Positions 11,997 to 29,703 of a stretch of 64,000 nt of DNA are shown piece by piece (positions within the stretch are counted from its first letter, which is position 1; each line of letters starts with the position of its first letter). Origin of the DNA: Gonapodya sp. JEL0774 (lineage: Eukaryota > Monoblepharomycota > Monoblepharidomycetes > Monoblepharidales > Gonapodyaceae). The stretch is from NCBI GenBank assembly GCA_027604505.1, contig JADIIX010000039.1, positions 92,151-156,150 on the forward strand, given 5' to 3'. The notes below the pieces were generated by a model. It ran no database searches, was not told where the DNA came from, and saw only the letters and a program-made list of their open reading frames with translations. A program made the translations under genes and the position numbers.

Positions 11997-14746
11997 ATGA
12001 CGGCGGATATTCAAGATTCGAACCGGCGCTGGCGTGCATCCCCAATGACTGGAAGAGAGAGGAAGTTCACCCCCAATTCGCGCAACTCATCCCCAACCCA
12101 CAAGTACATCCGCCCGATGCACGTGCCTCCTGGTACGCGCAACAGTGGAAATCTTGGTTCTGATGTTGTTCCCACGCTTGCGGGTGACCCGGCTGCTCTT
12201 TCTGCGGAGACCAAGAATCGAATTAGGAAGGTTCGAGACTCTTCCAGTTCTCTGGCGTCCGGATTGCTCCCTGACTATTCGTCCCTCATGCGAACTACTA
12301 CACTGGTTGCACTTTCCTACTGTCTCACATTGCCCTTTAGTTTCTCTCTGACACACTTTTGGGTCTGTCTCGTGCGGCGCTGAGTGATTACCTTTGTGAG
12401 ACCTCAATGGTTGAGGTCGCACAAAACCTTGATTTCTACATCAAGAATCGCTTCAACGATAGAGTAGGTGGTCATAGGCTGTGATGTGCTGTTGTGGGGA
12501 TTTTTGGTTCTCTTCTGAGGGTGGTGATATATGAAGGTGTCACCTCATCTCCGTTCCGTCTTACCTCCCAATCTCTCCTCTCGTTTCATTCGCCCCACTT
12601 ATTCCCACAGTCCAACTTCTCTGACCGTCGTTACGTTTCGAAGCTTGTACAGGTTCTCGATCCTCTGATACAGGAACTCGCTGCCCACACAGAAAATGAA
12701 TCGTACAGGCGAATTGTGGAAGTTTGGAAGAACCGGACGCTTGTGAAAGAGGAAGTTGTGGTTTCTTCAATCGCTGCGTCCGCAGAGGTACATTCTATTG
12801 GGAAGCAGATCTCATCCGATAGCAGGGAATCCTTGCGAGACACTAAAACGGAAACGGTTCAGAGCCCCGAGGATGTACAGTCGTCTGGCGTACCTGATGG
12901 AGATGAAGGAGAGGACGCATTTGGTTTGGTCTTTGGATGCACCAACGTCCCCAACGACACTTCAGATACTTTGGAGAACTCTCCGGAGAACTCGGAAACA
13001 ACGACTGCGAGTTTATCAAGAGGTGCAATCACTTCCGTGGTGGATGGAAAGCCGAATCGACTTGCTGATGTGGATCCGGAGTTGAATACATTCATGTGTG
13101 GAGTCGCTGCTCGCGCATCCTTGGTGCAGAACTCTCGCGTGGTTCAGTCGCCGGAAGGCGCAGCTGTAGATGGTGATGTATTGGATGGTGTGACATCGAT
13201 CTCGTCAGTCTCAGGTGCAAACGAGAGAAGAGTGCTCGGTGAAGTTGGCGATTCTGAGAAATTACCGACCGTGGAAGTGTCTGAACGTACGACTCCTGCC
13301 CACGATTCTCGAGCATCAAAGCATAGCTGGTTGGATCGCCCCAGTTTCCCAATGATCACTCGTGACGGTTCGGTAATCAATTCAAAGGAGGAACTACTGG
13401 CATACGGGAAGCGGATCAGCAGCAACTTGAGTACCCCCTCGCAGGCGACGCATTCTCACGCTCAAAGGTCTTCGTCGGACGCTCAAGTGCTATCCAATGG
13501 CAACGAGAAGCCGATTAACCCTGGCGTGCTTCGAAGCGAGAACAAAACCTTGAATTCGCAGATTCCCACACCACCTCAGCATCCACCTTTTCCTTCTCAA
13601 TCTTCGGCTTCACAGCACTCAGATTGTATTTCGTTACAGCATTTAGGACGATCTCAGCCGAATGTTCTCGTTGATTCAATCGCTCGAGGTATAACAACCA
13701 TGCAAGGGCCGTCAATGAACCCCTTTCCTGTGTTCCCTGGTTCTACGTTAGGATTGTTCGGTCCTGGATTCGTGCACGATAACCTAGGAATGGGCGATCT
13801 TCATGGTCCCGACATATTTGGCCGGCATGCTGGCAGTTCACTTGCCGACACCCAAGTATTCAGTTCCACTCTGCAAGATCTTGCTTCTCCTTCGGGAATG
13901 ATGTTCGGCGCAAATTCTGGTATCACCCCGTGGGCCGGTAGTACAGACCGAGGTTTCTCTGAACCTTTGAGCAATCAGATGGAACTGTCAGGGGGAATGG
14001 ACTTTCGGACGGGCAGGAGGTTTGACCACATCTTGCCAAACAATGGAATTAGAGATGGAGCACTTGTCAGGTACTTCGGGCAAGACGGACTGAGGGTCGG
14101 TGGTGCCTCTGGACCTGCCGTTTACGATGCAGGCAGTCTCATGGGTGCAGAATTAAGCCAGCCATTCGTTGATTCCGAAGTGTCTCACATGCTGAAGGAG
14201 AGGTCACAATTTGTAAATGCAGGAGTTGTTGGTGGGTGGCCACAAACATGGCGACAATCTTACCATTCACAACAGTTCCCTGTGATGAGAGACCCTGCAG
14301 TCAAGCTTGGCCGTAGCCACCAGTTGGAGTCTGATGCACCCAAAAAGGACAGTTCACCGAACGGCCGTTCGCGAAATGCAAGCCTCGGACTTGCGTCGAA
14401 TTCTGGCTCAAATAAATTTGAACCTGACACCCTCTCATCACCTGACTACGCTGTGGGCCTTGAACGGATCGCCGAAGGACATGAACGAATGGATTCGAAA
14501 TTGCAGGCTAGTCAGAGCAAGTCGTCAGGTGCCGACAGCGAAACGCGTGAGGAAGGGAAGTTCCAGGTGGAGCCAAAAGTAGAAACAATTTCTGGAGGCC
14601 AACTGGCAGTAGTAAAGGCGGATATAGGGGACGAACTGCTCTCAGGAAACATTTCTACTTATTCACATTCACATAAACGTGTCCGCGACATTTCAGGAAT
14701 TGGTAATGGCATGTATGAGGAGAGCAAACGGGTTAAAATTGCATAG
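11997..14746 (+). CDS. Hypothetical Ser-rich nuclear-type protein with a helical N-terminal domain
   Basis: Three exons are proposed: 11997-12305, 12341-12463 and 12611-14746 (about 855 residues). The first intron would be only 35 nt; a weaker donor at 12231 would keep the same frame and shorten the protein by 25 residues. Residues ~104-190 form an amphipathic helical region (LSDYLCETSMVEVAQNLDFY ... KLVQVLDPLIQELAAHTENE ... IVEVWKNRTLV). Its layout and the final WKNRTLV recall CTD-interacting (CID) domains of transcription termination factors, but the match is weak. The rest is low-complexity Ser/Gly/Asn/Pro-rich, ending in a basic KRVRDIS...SKRVKIA tail that could be a nuclear localisation signal. 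It is divergent from RAI1 (293 bp between starts). No function is assigned. Confidence 0.65.
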
Positions 14747-14904
14747 TTACATAATAATATGAAGTCAATACTAAATCATCACTTTCCCGAGGATCGGAAA
14801 TTTGAGTCCTTTGCTGCCCCAACACGTTTGACACCGCACAACTCGAAACCACCAACCAACCAACGAAAACCTCCGATCCAGAAGAAAAGTCCTAACATCG
14901 CATC

Positions 14905-16386
14905 ATGAGCCGTCTTCAAGGCCAAACTGTTCTCATCACGGGCGCCAGTGCCGGCATCGGTGAGTGCCCGAGTTCGGTCTCTTTCCAGGAGAGTCCTGAG
15001 AGACACCCGAAGAATAAGACGGTGTTCTTATGTAAACCATGATGCCATAATAATGCCAGCGTTTCCCCTTTGAATCTGTCCCAAATTTGTCGCTATACCA
15101 TTTAATGGTCCTTGGTCCGCTCTCATTTCTCAACCTTTCACTTCGAAACTCTTAACTGCCATTCAGGAGAAGCTTGTGCTCGCCAATTTGCTGCCGCAGG
15201 CGCAAAAATTGTCATCGTCGCTAGGAGAGCGGACAAACTCAAGGAGGTGCAGGCAACAATCGAAGCGAAAACTCCCGGCGCGAAAGTTTGGCCCGTGGAA
15301 CTGGATGTCTCGAAGAGGGAGAAGGTCGATGCCGCCATTACGGGCCTTCCCGAGGAATTTAAGAACATAGACGTACTTGTAGGTTCCATCTGTGACTGCA
15401 TCTCAGATATGCGATACCTTATCTCACAATGTAATCAGGTGAACAATGCTGGTCTCGTACAAGGTAAATGAGTCGAGTTTTGCTTTTTACCGCGGTAGAT
15501 ATTCAACAACCAATAGGCGTGGACAAGGTCGAGAACGTCAAGCCCGACGATGTGGATTTGATGATTGGTACGTTTTATGTTCACTCAGGACCAAATCCTG
15601 AGTCTCAAAACCAACTTTCAAACGGACCTACAGATGTGAACATCAAAGGGCTCCTCTTCATGGCACAGGCAAGCAGGAGGTGGAAAGGGACTGCCCAAAA
15701 GATGCTTGCTTACTCGTCAATTTGTTTGCAGGCGTGCATGAAAATTTTCCGTGCCAAGAACAGTGGCTACATTATCAACATTGGCTCGATTTCTGCAAAG
15801 GAGACCTAGTAAGTCTACACAACTTGTGGGTGAAGCCTCGGTTCAAGTGCTGATGGAGGTTTGTGTCCCTCCAGTCCTGGCGGTGGCGTCTATTGTGGTA
15901 CCAAAGTGAGTTGCACATGAACTACAGTGTAGGAACCAACGTTCATCTTAGTTGTGTACTTCGCAGTTCATGGTGGACGCTCTTACTCGCACTTTGCGAC
16001 AAGAACTAGTTGATTCACCAATTCGCGTGGCTTTGATCAATCCGGGTATGGTGGAGACTGAGTTCTCCATCGTGCGATTCAGGGGCGATAAGGCGACGGC
16101 TGACAAGGTCTACAAGGGGTAGGTGTAATCTCAATCGCGCTCTTTCAACAGCAACCCTAATGGCTCCACTTACGTGACAACAGGATTAAGCCCCTTACGG
16201 GCGATGATGTTGGTGGGTCGTAGACTTTGCTGATAACGTGGCTCCATCTTATCAACATCTTTTTCGAAAATCGCAGCTGAGACGGTTGTCTTCGCCGCTT
16301 CCGCTCCTCCTCATGTCGTTCTCGCCGATGTACTCATCTTACCGTCGAATCAAGCGGGAACAATGCTTGTACACCGTCAACAGTGA
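14905..16386 (+). CDS. NADP-type short-chain dehydrogenase/reductase (3-hydroxy acid dehydrogenase-like)
   Basis: Ten exons join to 258 residues: 14905-14959, 15167-15378, 15439-15463, 15517-15567, 15634-15668, 15732-15808, 15875-15905, 15967-16118, 16184-16212, 16277-16386; every phase closes. Classical SDR signatures are present: TGASAGIG (cofactor loop), ARR following beta-2 (NADP preference), NNAG, the catalytic Ser of IGSIS, the YCGTK motif (YxxxK) and NPGMVETEF. The pattern fits the YdfG/YMR226C group, soluble enzymes that oxidise serine, allo-threonine or 3-hydroxy acids with NADP+. Intron 5 (15669-15731) begins GCAAGC, so it is a GC-AG intron. The exon count is high for such a small enzyme. 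The 3' end converges on TIM23 with only 89 bp between stops. Confidence 0.93.
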
Positions 16387-16449
16387 ATATCGTGCGAAAT
16401 TATGTACCACCGAAAATCCTTCTAGCATACATTGATCATATCTAAACTC

Positions 16450-16455
16450 AATAAA
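16450..16455 (+). terminator. Possible polyadenylation signal of the SDR gene
   Basis: A canonical AATAAA lies 64 bp after the SDR stop codon and about 20 bp before the convergent TIM23 stop, so the two 3' UTRs probably overlap. The assignment is by position only. Confidence 0.4.
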
Positions 16456-16475
16456 GCTGACCCACACTCTGCGAA

Positions 16476-17997
16476 TTATGCAGTCATTGGTGCTGTGTGT
16501 CGTGCCTGCCCACCGATGCCCCACCACCCCAGCCAAGATCCCGACTGTACAGGGGCCGTTCTCACCGATGGCATTTGAGGGGCATGAAGCTCCCGCTCAA
16601 ACGGTTGGTCTTGGGCATTGTCCGAATCTAAACGAGCGACTGGAACAGTCTCCACCACCGCCGCAACATTTGAAGAACCTTCTCGCTCTTTATCATGTAC
16701 ACTTCTCCCGCGAGTGACTTCCGCTGGGGCAATGCCAAGAAGCTGTCGAGGAGCATCCGCCACTGCTCGCATTGTCTCTGATAAACTGCCCGCACTCCAC
16801 GACGCAACAAGTCCATATACTGAAACAATAGAAACGCCAAGAGCGCCCATGGTGAGCGATTGACGGAGCCCAGCTTCAAGGATGATCAACGAGGGGTACA
16901 AACTAATTTAACAACAGTGTTGAAAAACCGTGGTATCAAACTCACCAGTGCTCTTGAAGAGTAAACCAGTTGTAAATGCCGCACCAATGTGGTTGTAGTA
17001 GTCCTGCTTGTCTCGATATCGACCAAAAAGGGAATCCATAGAAGTATACATTAAAGCTAAAAGGGTAATGGGAACAGGACCAAAGAAGTATTGATCAGGG
17101 AAAGAAGTGACTCCCATTCATACCGACAATACTCACTGAGAATCCCCATATTGTTCCCTGCCCATGGACCGTACCGTGTAGTGGAATTGAGAACGGCGTT
17201 GATTCGTAGTCGGGTTGTGGTAGCGTTGGCGTTTTGAAGACCGCGGACGACACCATAGAATCCACCAGAGCCCAGGCCTTGAGTGTGAGTGGTTGCGGAA
17301 AGAAGATACGACAGAGTCAGTGCAAGAAGGAAGAAACAGAGGAAAGGGGTGTCTCCAAAGAGTGAACGTCGGACTTTGTTCCCCTTGTACATGTACATCA
17401 TCTCAATAACCGAGTCCGAACATGCTATCCTGGACATCCCTGGCTCAGCCACTCAGCTAGAGACAGTTACCTAGACTCGCTTTTGCAGATTGAACAGTTT
17501 TTCGATTCAGGCGAGTCCAATAATCCAAGTTGTGTTGGGGTCACTCTTCAACCCCAAGATACCTCCAATGAGTATGTTCCTTCCTGGGTATAGCCTTAAC
17601 TACTCCAGCAACTAGCGATTCCAGTTTCTAATTCCGTCGTTCCTGTTCCATCTCACGTTGAACTCAACCAACCTGAAATGTAAGCTGCCCCCGTTCCGTA
17701 CAACATCTTGTCTCCGTCCGTCCTCATCGGCAACGGGCCCCATCTGCCCGCTTTATGCTTCGGATCCGGTATACCCGGCATCCCGGGAGGTCCTAGCGGC
17801 AGCTCGTCGACGTAGAGGTAGTCAAGGCCTTGGTCGGGGGTTGGTGGTAATGGGGAAAACGTCTTGGGATCGATTCGAATGCCGCCGAGCATGGTGGAGA
17901 CAGTTTCGGGATTAATACCCAGAGGTGCGCGGGCGGAGGAGTCGGCGGACATGGTGCTCGATTGGAGTTTTTTGGTGGGTTGCTTTTCTCTGTCCAA
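16476..17997 (-). CDS. TIM23: Mitochondrial inner-membrane import channel TIM23, with extra C-terminal tail
   Basis: TIM23 is the core of the presequence translocase of the mitochondrial inner membrane. Exons 17997-17673, 17277-17137, 17056-16946 and 16873-16476 give 324 residues (309 if the second Met is used). The N-terminus is hydrophilic. The Tim17/22/23 core runs from GRWGPLPMRTDGDKMLYGTG through LGSGGFYGVVRGLQN, GPWAGNNMGIL and DYYNHIGAAFTTGLLFKST to GALGVSIVSVYGL. Gly-rich transmembrane motifs of the family are all present. After the last helix there are about 105 further polar residues rich in Ala, Glu and Arg; yeast and animal TIM23 stop close to the last helix. The first intron is 395 nt, longer than the local norm, and holds nothing I recognise. 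Confidence 0.93.
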
Positions 17998-18086
17998 GTG
18001 AATTCACTCCCCACACCACGTCACAAAACGCCTATCTTGACACATGTATTTTGAGCAGCAATTCCATTCCAGTAAAAACAGTCAGA

Positions 18087-18974
18087 CTATAACTTTGATT
18101 TTGCATTCATGTCTGACGCCCTCCCACAGACAAAAGGACGCGCTACCGCGGCGCCTAAAACGGTCTCCTCTTCGTCCATGACCTCAACTTCAACTCTTCC
18201 TTCTCTCCATGCTTCCCGTATAAGTAGAATGAGATCCCTGTTGAGACAGCAGCCGTGCATCAATACCCTCCACACGGGAGTTGCGCGGTTTTGTATCCAG
18301 CGTCGCCAGGTGCCCTCGCTATCACCTTGATGCTCTAAGAAAATAAAGACTCCACCAGGCTTCAGTATGCGTTTGATAGACGAAATGACGTGAGCGGGCT
18401 CGGCCACCGAACATAAAACCAGATTCGATATGACGTAGTCATATTTTTGAGTGCTTTTCGACAATCGTTCAGCTGGTTCTGTGAAAAGAGAGAACTGCTT
18501 GCGAGTCGCACGGCTGGTATATAAGTTTCGAGGGGAATGAGAAACCTCTCACATTCGCTTTCGACTCTTGGAAACCCGCACTCTTCGCGGCTTGAATCAA
18601 GGCATCACGCATCAGGAGGTTGGGCTCGAGCGCATGGAGGTGGACTCGCTCTGAGTCTAAATACTGGAATGTTGCGCCGTGACCTTCCAATCGGACCAGT
18701 TTAGGTGCAAAACATCCCAAATCCCAAGTCGTCCACTTGCATCTCACCGGACCCGATCTCAAGAACATCCCCATGTATGTCACGATAAAGCTTCCGTTTC
18801 CAAGGGGACATTGCCTTGTCCAACCTTTGCAGTCGCGGGAGAAGGGGAGATGTTCAACCACACTGTCACCCTCGAACGACCGGAGGCTGCTCACTCCGGG
18901 CCTGCAGATTTCCATAAGTAGTTGAAAACACGATCCCCCACAGTCGGGAGAGGAAGATTTGTTGTTGAAGACAT
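18087..18974 (-). CDS. METTL7-like class I SAM-dependent methyltransferase
   Basis: Four exons (18974-18895, 18824-18748, 18683-18553, 18494-18087) give 231 residues. SAM-binding motif I is DVLEIGSGHGA, followed by HALEPN (acidic end of beta-2), YDYVISNLVLCSV and the motif after beta-5 ILKPGGVFIFLEH. NLVLCSV together with the C-terminal WRRWIQNRATPVWRVLMHGC is typical of METTL7/UbiE-like membrane-associated methyltransferases, some of which act on small thiols. There is no N-terminal membrane anchor if translation starts at 18974. An upstream hydrophobic ORF (to about 19159) could supply one, but I could not join it in frame. The substrate is unknown. Confidence 0.85.
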
Positions 18975-19699
18975 TTGCGAGTATCTGTGAAGAAAGCGAC
19001 AAATCGGGTTGTCGGTTGACAATGTGCCGATAAGTGAACTCCGAATTGGTTGAGATTATTGAATGTAATGAGAGGACTGAAGAGCAATAGAACAGAATAT
19101 ACATAATAAGATTGAGAGCGGGAGTGGAACAGGAGGACGAAGGTGAATGCATTGAACACGAAGAAGGAAGTGAACGTGCGACCGTGCTCCCAGCACTCCG
19201 GGGGTGGCTTTCATAGAGTGCTGTGTGTATCCCACATACATATTATGTAGTATCTTTGTATTTTGCGACGCCGTCGACCAACAGACCATCATGGACGTAC
19301 TTGATATCTGACTAAGTACAGACGGAGCCACAGGCAGAACTAGCGTTCGTGATACATGGCAGAGCTAGAGTTCGTGATATATGAAAGAACGGCGAGGAGA
19401 CTTCGCCTGGATGAGAGCCCAAAAATATGTTTCAAATGGCAACAGCGTCGCAAGATGAATTTCTCTTCATTCATTTAGTTCTGCATTTCTGCGTAATTTT
19501 ACGTGAGTGGTTCAGTCCACAGAAACCGGAGTGCGGGACTTGGCGGAAGCAAAACAATGGCTGGGCTAAATCTAGGGCAGCCGACTTGACTTCGCATCGG
19601 AAACTGCACTTTCCCTGCTTCTTTCTGCATGCGCGTTGGCGTATCGCTCTGAGTTTTCTACCCACCAACCACCAATCTCACCGTATATCTGGCTTTTCG
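18975..19699. other. Intergenic, shared upstream region of METTL7-like and ABC transporter genes
   Basis: About 725 bp separate two divergent genes. A short imperfect direct repeat is visible at about 19,335-19,384 (two copies of a cagaactagcgttcgtgata-type unit). No gene or RNA is recognised. Confidence 0.5.
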
Positions 19700-26032
<6,333 letters not shown>

Positions 26033-26664
26033 CCGACACGCACATTTCTTCTGTGTCAAGTTTGAGCGGAAAAATTCTAATGTGATATACGTATATACAC
26101 GTAGAGGGAACCTTGTAGTCTGGAGTCACCTCCGACTCATGTAATATTGTTCAAAACGGTGAAAACGTTATCCACGAACTTAGATACAAATGCGATCATC
26201 TCGCTTGAAATGTCTCATAACACCATACACAATCACCTATCCGAATGTCAACATGCAGTTCCACCAACACTTCCCGCCCTCGCTCCGCCTCTAAAGAAGG
26301 GAATTCAACACGAAAATTTAGACTTCCAAAATGTGCCTTCCTCCATTCTTGACCCATAACCCCTCAAGGTGTCAGGCCTGTGATCATTCCCTTACGATCA
26401 CAACTTTCCTTCACTGCTCTATTTTCCGAGTCCAAGTTATTTTTACGCCCTCGTTTCTACTGCCGCTGCGTTCGGACCTTCCATCAATTGAAAATCAGCG
26501 GACTAAAATTGAGAAGAGCACCGAGTGCAAAACTCACAGTGGCGCGCGAAGTGTCTCCCTTGGCTAGGAGAGGTACCAGAATCGCGAGTACCGGAGGGAG
26601 CACCGAATATTAACCACGCACAACATCGAATGATACACGCCGCACCACTGGGAGACTGCACAAC
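26033..26664. other. Intergenic between convergent genes
   Basis: About 630 bp lie between the ABC transporter stop and the stop of the zinc-knuckle gene. Only short shadow ORFs occur; nothing is recognised. Confidence 0.5.
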
Positions 26665-28750
26665 TCACCAAATGTAACACGAAAGCTGGGTGCACTGGGC
26701 AGATAAATGACTATTCATATGCCAATCAACACAGAAACCATTGGACTACAATCAGGGCAGTTGATGCGTCTCAACCCTAACTCACCCTTTCTGCCCGCAC
26801 TGATAGCACGCTGCATCTACACCACCGGTGCCTTGGCTGTTTTTCTGGACCTGAGGACACAGTCTCTGTATATGGCCAAGCTGACCGCAGAGGTAGCACC
26901 GCGCGCCAGCACCATCGAGGCCCAGAGAGACTTTTGAAGGGCATCTTAGATGTTGGTTAAACGCGGTTCGACCGATAATGATGCAATTGGCGTGGAGAAG
27001 GGAACATGCTTGAGCGCTGTCCACACGCAACTGACAGTTTCCACCTCACTCACTCTCTGCTCATATGCCCCACACCTTGACACACATAGCACCTCACCGA
27101 GCTCATTCCCGCACCAGGCAACGCCGCTGCAACCCCAGATATTTTAAAAGCACCTCTGGCACTACCGCCAACGGATCCGCGAGCGAAATCGGCACCAGTA
27201 GACCCTCGAGCAGCTAAGCCAATGGGTCCAATAGGATGGGATGGGGGTGAAACAGGGGGTCCAGAGGAAAGTGGGGCAGAAGCATAGCACTGTGGAGGAT
27301 ATGGAATAAGTGTGACAGACATGTGATCACCTGCCGCCGCCCACATAGCACCTCGCAACTGAACCGACATTTCTCGCCATGTGCCCCTGCACTCCACATC
27401 TGTTACAGGTTCCTGTAAATTGTCGTCCTAAATGCTGTGGCTGCACCGGTGTCGGTGCTGGTGCCGAAGCTTGCGCTCGTTGGTTAAGGGATGGTGGTGC
27501 CAAGAGATTTGGGGTGTAGAAAGCTGAAGGCCGACCGGATGAGGTTGACGCAGAGGTTGACGAGCCGTTGACGGAGATGTTTGTTGGGCAGGTGCGTTGA
27601 ACGTGGCCAACTACGGTGTGAGCAGAAAGACAAATTGATTGCAAATGATGCATGTATCAGCGTGAAGCCATATTCCACTGTTTTGTCCTTCTGCAACGAT
27701 GCAGCAAGAGTCCAAAAACATAGGGAGCGACTTGAGACGCGTTGCGTCTCCCGCGCCATATCGTTTTCCTTGTGCTGTTCATACATGGGGATATCGCTGT
27801 GTCCCCAACAAACATATTGTTCCAGGTCGAGGAATCTCTCGCGATTCCTCTCGATCTTCTTACCTTGCTTCCAACCATCCCGAGAGAATAGTATCAACTC
27901 ACTTTTCCCACACAAATAACATTTTACGTCACTCCCACTTCCTCCCAATGCCAATCCCTTACTCGTCGCTCCATTTCCAATCACTCCGCCTCCGTTCGCG
28001 ATGCCGTTTACATTTGCTACTCCCCTCCCACCTGAGTACCCTGTTCCCATAACTCCCAGACCCCGGGTTCCTACCACAGCAGAGGGGCGGGAGGGAGACA
28101 ATGTGCCTTGTCCATCAAAGCGATCGGAGGTAGAAGAAGAAATGGAGGAGGGACAGTCGCGGGCGATGTGGCCGGGAAGAGAACAAAGTTGGCACTTTTG
28201 GGTAACAATGCCACAAGGGGGGGAGTAGAGTGCATGTGAGAGAAGCCGTCATGGAATCAGTGACACAGTAATTAGATAGTGAGCGTCAATACGATGTCAA
28301 TCGCGAGAAGCTAGTGTCCAACGAGCATTGTTTGCCGCAAGTAGGCCCAACACCAACGGCGACCACATTCAACCGTGCTAGTCCGCCCTAATCTCCAAAC
28401 ATACCGTCTGCGTCCTGGGTTTATCACATTCTGCACTTCTGTGGCCCTCTGCACCGCATCTGTAACACACGACTGGTGGGCGTGGATCGACACAGTCTTT
28501 GGAGATGTGGCCGGGCCGTTTACAGCTGTTTTTAAGGGGGAAAAGAATCATTGAATATGACAAACCAGAGAGAAGGTACGGAACGTACTTGTAACATATA
28601 TCCGTGGCCTCTGAGCAGAATGCGGAGACATGCCCATAACTGCCACACCCTGAGAAATGGAGGAGGGGTGGCCCGAACGTTGAGATAGAGTGAATTACTG
28701 AAACAAAGACGAGACATAAAGAACCTACTGAAGCACTTCGGTGTATTCAT
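26665..28750 (-). CDS. Nine-CCHC zinc-knuckle nucleic-acid-binding protein (CNBP/Gis2/Byr3 type)
   Basis: Proteins of this family bind single-stranded RNA or DNA, often G-rich, and act in translation control. Eight exons (28750-28729, 28649-28589, 28525-28405, 28194-27903, 27610-27369, 27289-27054, 26944-26786, 26710-26665) close in phase and give 392 residues. Nine perfect CX2CX4HX4C knuckles result: CFRCGSYGHVSAFC, CYNCKRPGHISKDC, CYRCGAEGHRSAEC, CQLCSLPGHIARDC, CYLCGKIGHVQRTC, CNRCGVQGHMARNC, CYVCQGVGHMSREC, CYLCGQLGHIQRLC and CYQCGQKGHLSAQC. Five of them are split by introns and appear only after splicing, which supports the model. Between knuckles 4-5, 5-6 and 6-7 lie Gly/Ser/Pro-rich linkers of 60-80 residues. 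Yeast Gis2 and human CNBP have seven knuckles and much shorter linkers. Confidence 0.93.
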
Positions 28751-28959
28751 CTGGCGTTTGTTTGAAGGTGAGAGACAAGCTGACGGATGAGGGAAGCAAC
28801 GAAATCAGGACTTAAAAACCCTTCGTCCACTTCATCAGCAGCACTATGGGTCTACTTCATCAAAAAAAATTATATGCATGTATGCTTCCCGCCTCCTGCT
28901 ACATCACTTACCTGGAGTCTCGTCTTCCAGTGAATCCACAGGCTCCCACTAGATATAAC

Positions 28960-29346
28960 TCACTCCCCAGTCCAGATTGCTGGCTCGCTCCTCCAACACC
29001 ACTGCTCGCCACTCGTCTTTGAGCGTTCACTTTGCACTAAGCTAAGGTGATCCCAATGTTGAAACTGTTTCCCCAGTGTGTGGGCCAATTGCCGAATGAA
29101 CTCATTTGGTCGGGTCAGCACGCAGAAGTTCGCACAAATCAGTATCAGTGACATTTGTATCGTCAGACTGCCCCATTCAGTTCTGAGGAGAACAGGCACT
29201 GTAGCATCCACGACGTCTCTATAACTCGCTTGTAGTTCACCAGATGAAAGAAGGGGTGATCCCTCATGAAGTATAGAACAGGGGGTGATGGCCCTTGGTT
29301 CAACAGAATTGGCCAGAATATCGCGGATTCTCGATTGCTCGGTAGT
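28960..29346 (-). CDS. Uncharacterised short ORF, possibly part of a Roadblock/LC7-like protein
   Basis: An open stretch of about 125 codons ends at 28960. It begins after a plausible acceptor near 29346, so at least one upstream exon is missing from the model. The segment RDILANSVEPRAITPCSI...HEGSPLLSSG, followed by a helix and a hydrophobic strand (SLTIQMSLILICANF), has the alternation expected of a small alpha/beta protein. The EGSPLLSSG turn resembles Roadblock/LC7 (Ragulator LAMTOR) proteins. That resemblance is weak and by eye only. It lies head-to-head with the RasGEF gene. Confidence 0.35.
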   Translation of the reverse strand, partial: TTEQSRIRDILANSVEPRAITPCSILHEGSPLLSSGELQASYRDVVDATVPVLLRTEWGSLTIQMSLILICANFCVLTRPNEFIRQLAHTLGKQFQHWDHLSLVQSERSKTSGEQWCWRSEPAIWTGE

Positions 29347-29703
29347 TCATTTTGCTGACTTTCCACTATATCCACTATATGTGGCTCTGTAAGTACATAA
29401 TAATAGTAGCGTGTTGGTCGGTCGGTGTTCCAGGGACATTTCGAGCACACCGATCTCCAGGCGGATGGCAACAGAACTTGATTGTGTAAACTTTGCTTTA
29501 TGTATTATCAATGCGAATGTCCATTTTGCTTTTTGAAGCTTTGAGGACTCACATGCGGCTGGAGAAGCGTGCGAAGTGCCAGGTACATACAACACCAACA
29601 AACCAGATCACCATCTTGCTTCCCTTCGATCCAACAGTGAATGGCCAGATTGTAGACATTCAGTCGACGCATTTTCCATATCGAGCCCCGGCCATCAACG
29701 CCA

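Noticed and set aside
18866-19159. Hydrophobic minus-strand ORF as membrane anchor of the METTL7-like enzyme
   Set aside because: It cannot be spliced in phase to the methyltransferase exon. A different frame gives ATG at 18974 with exact phase continuity.
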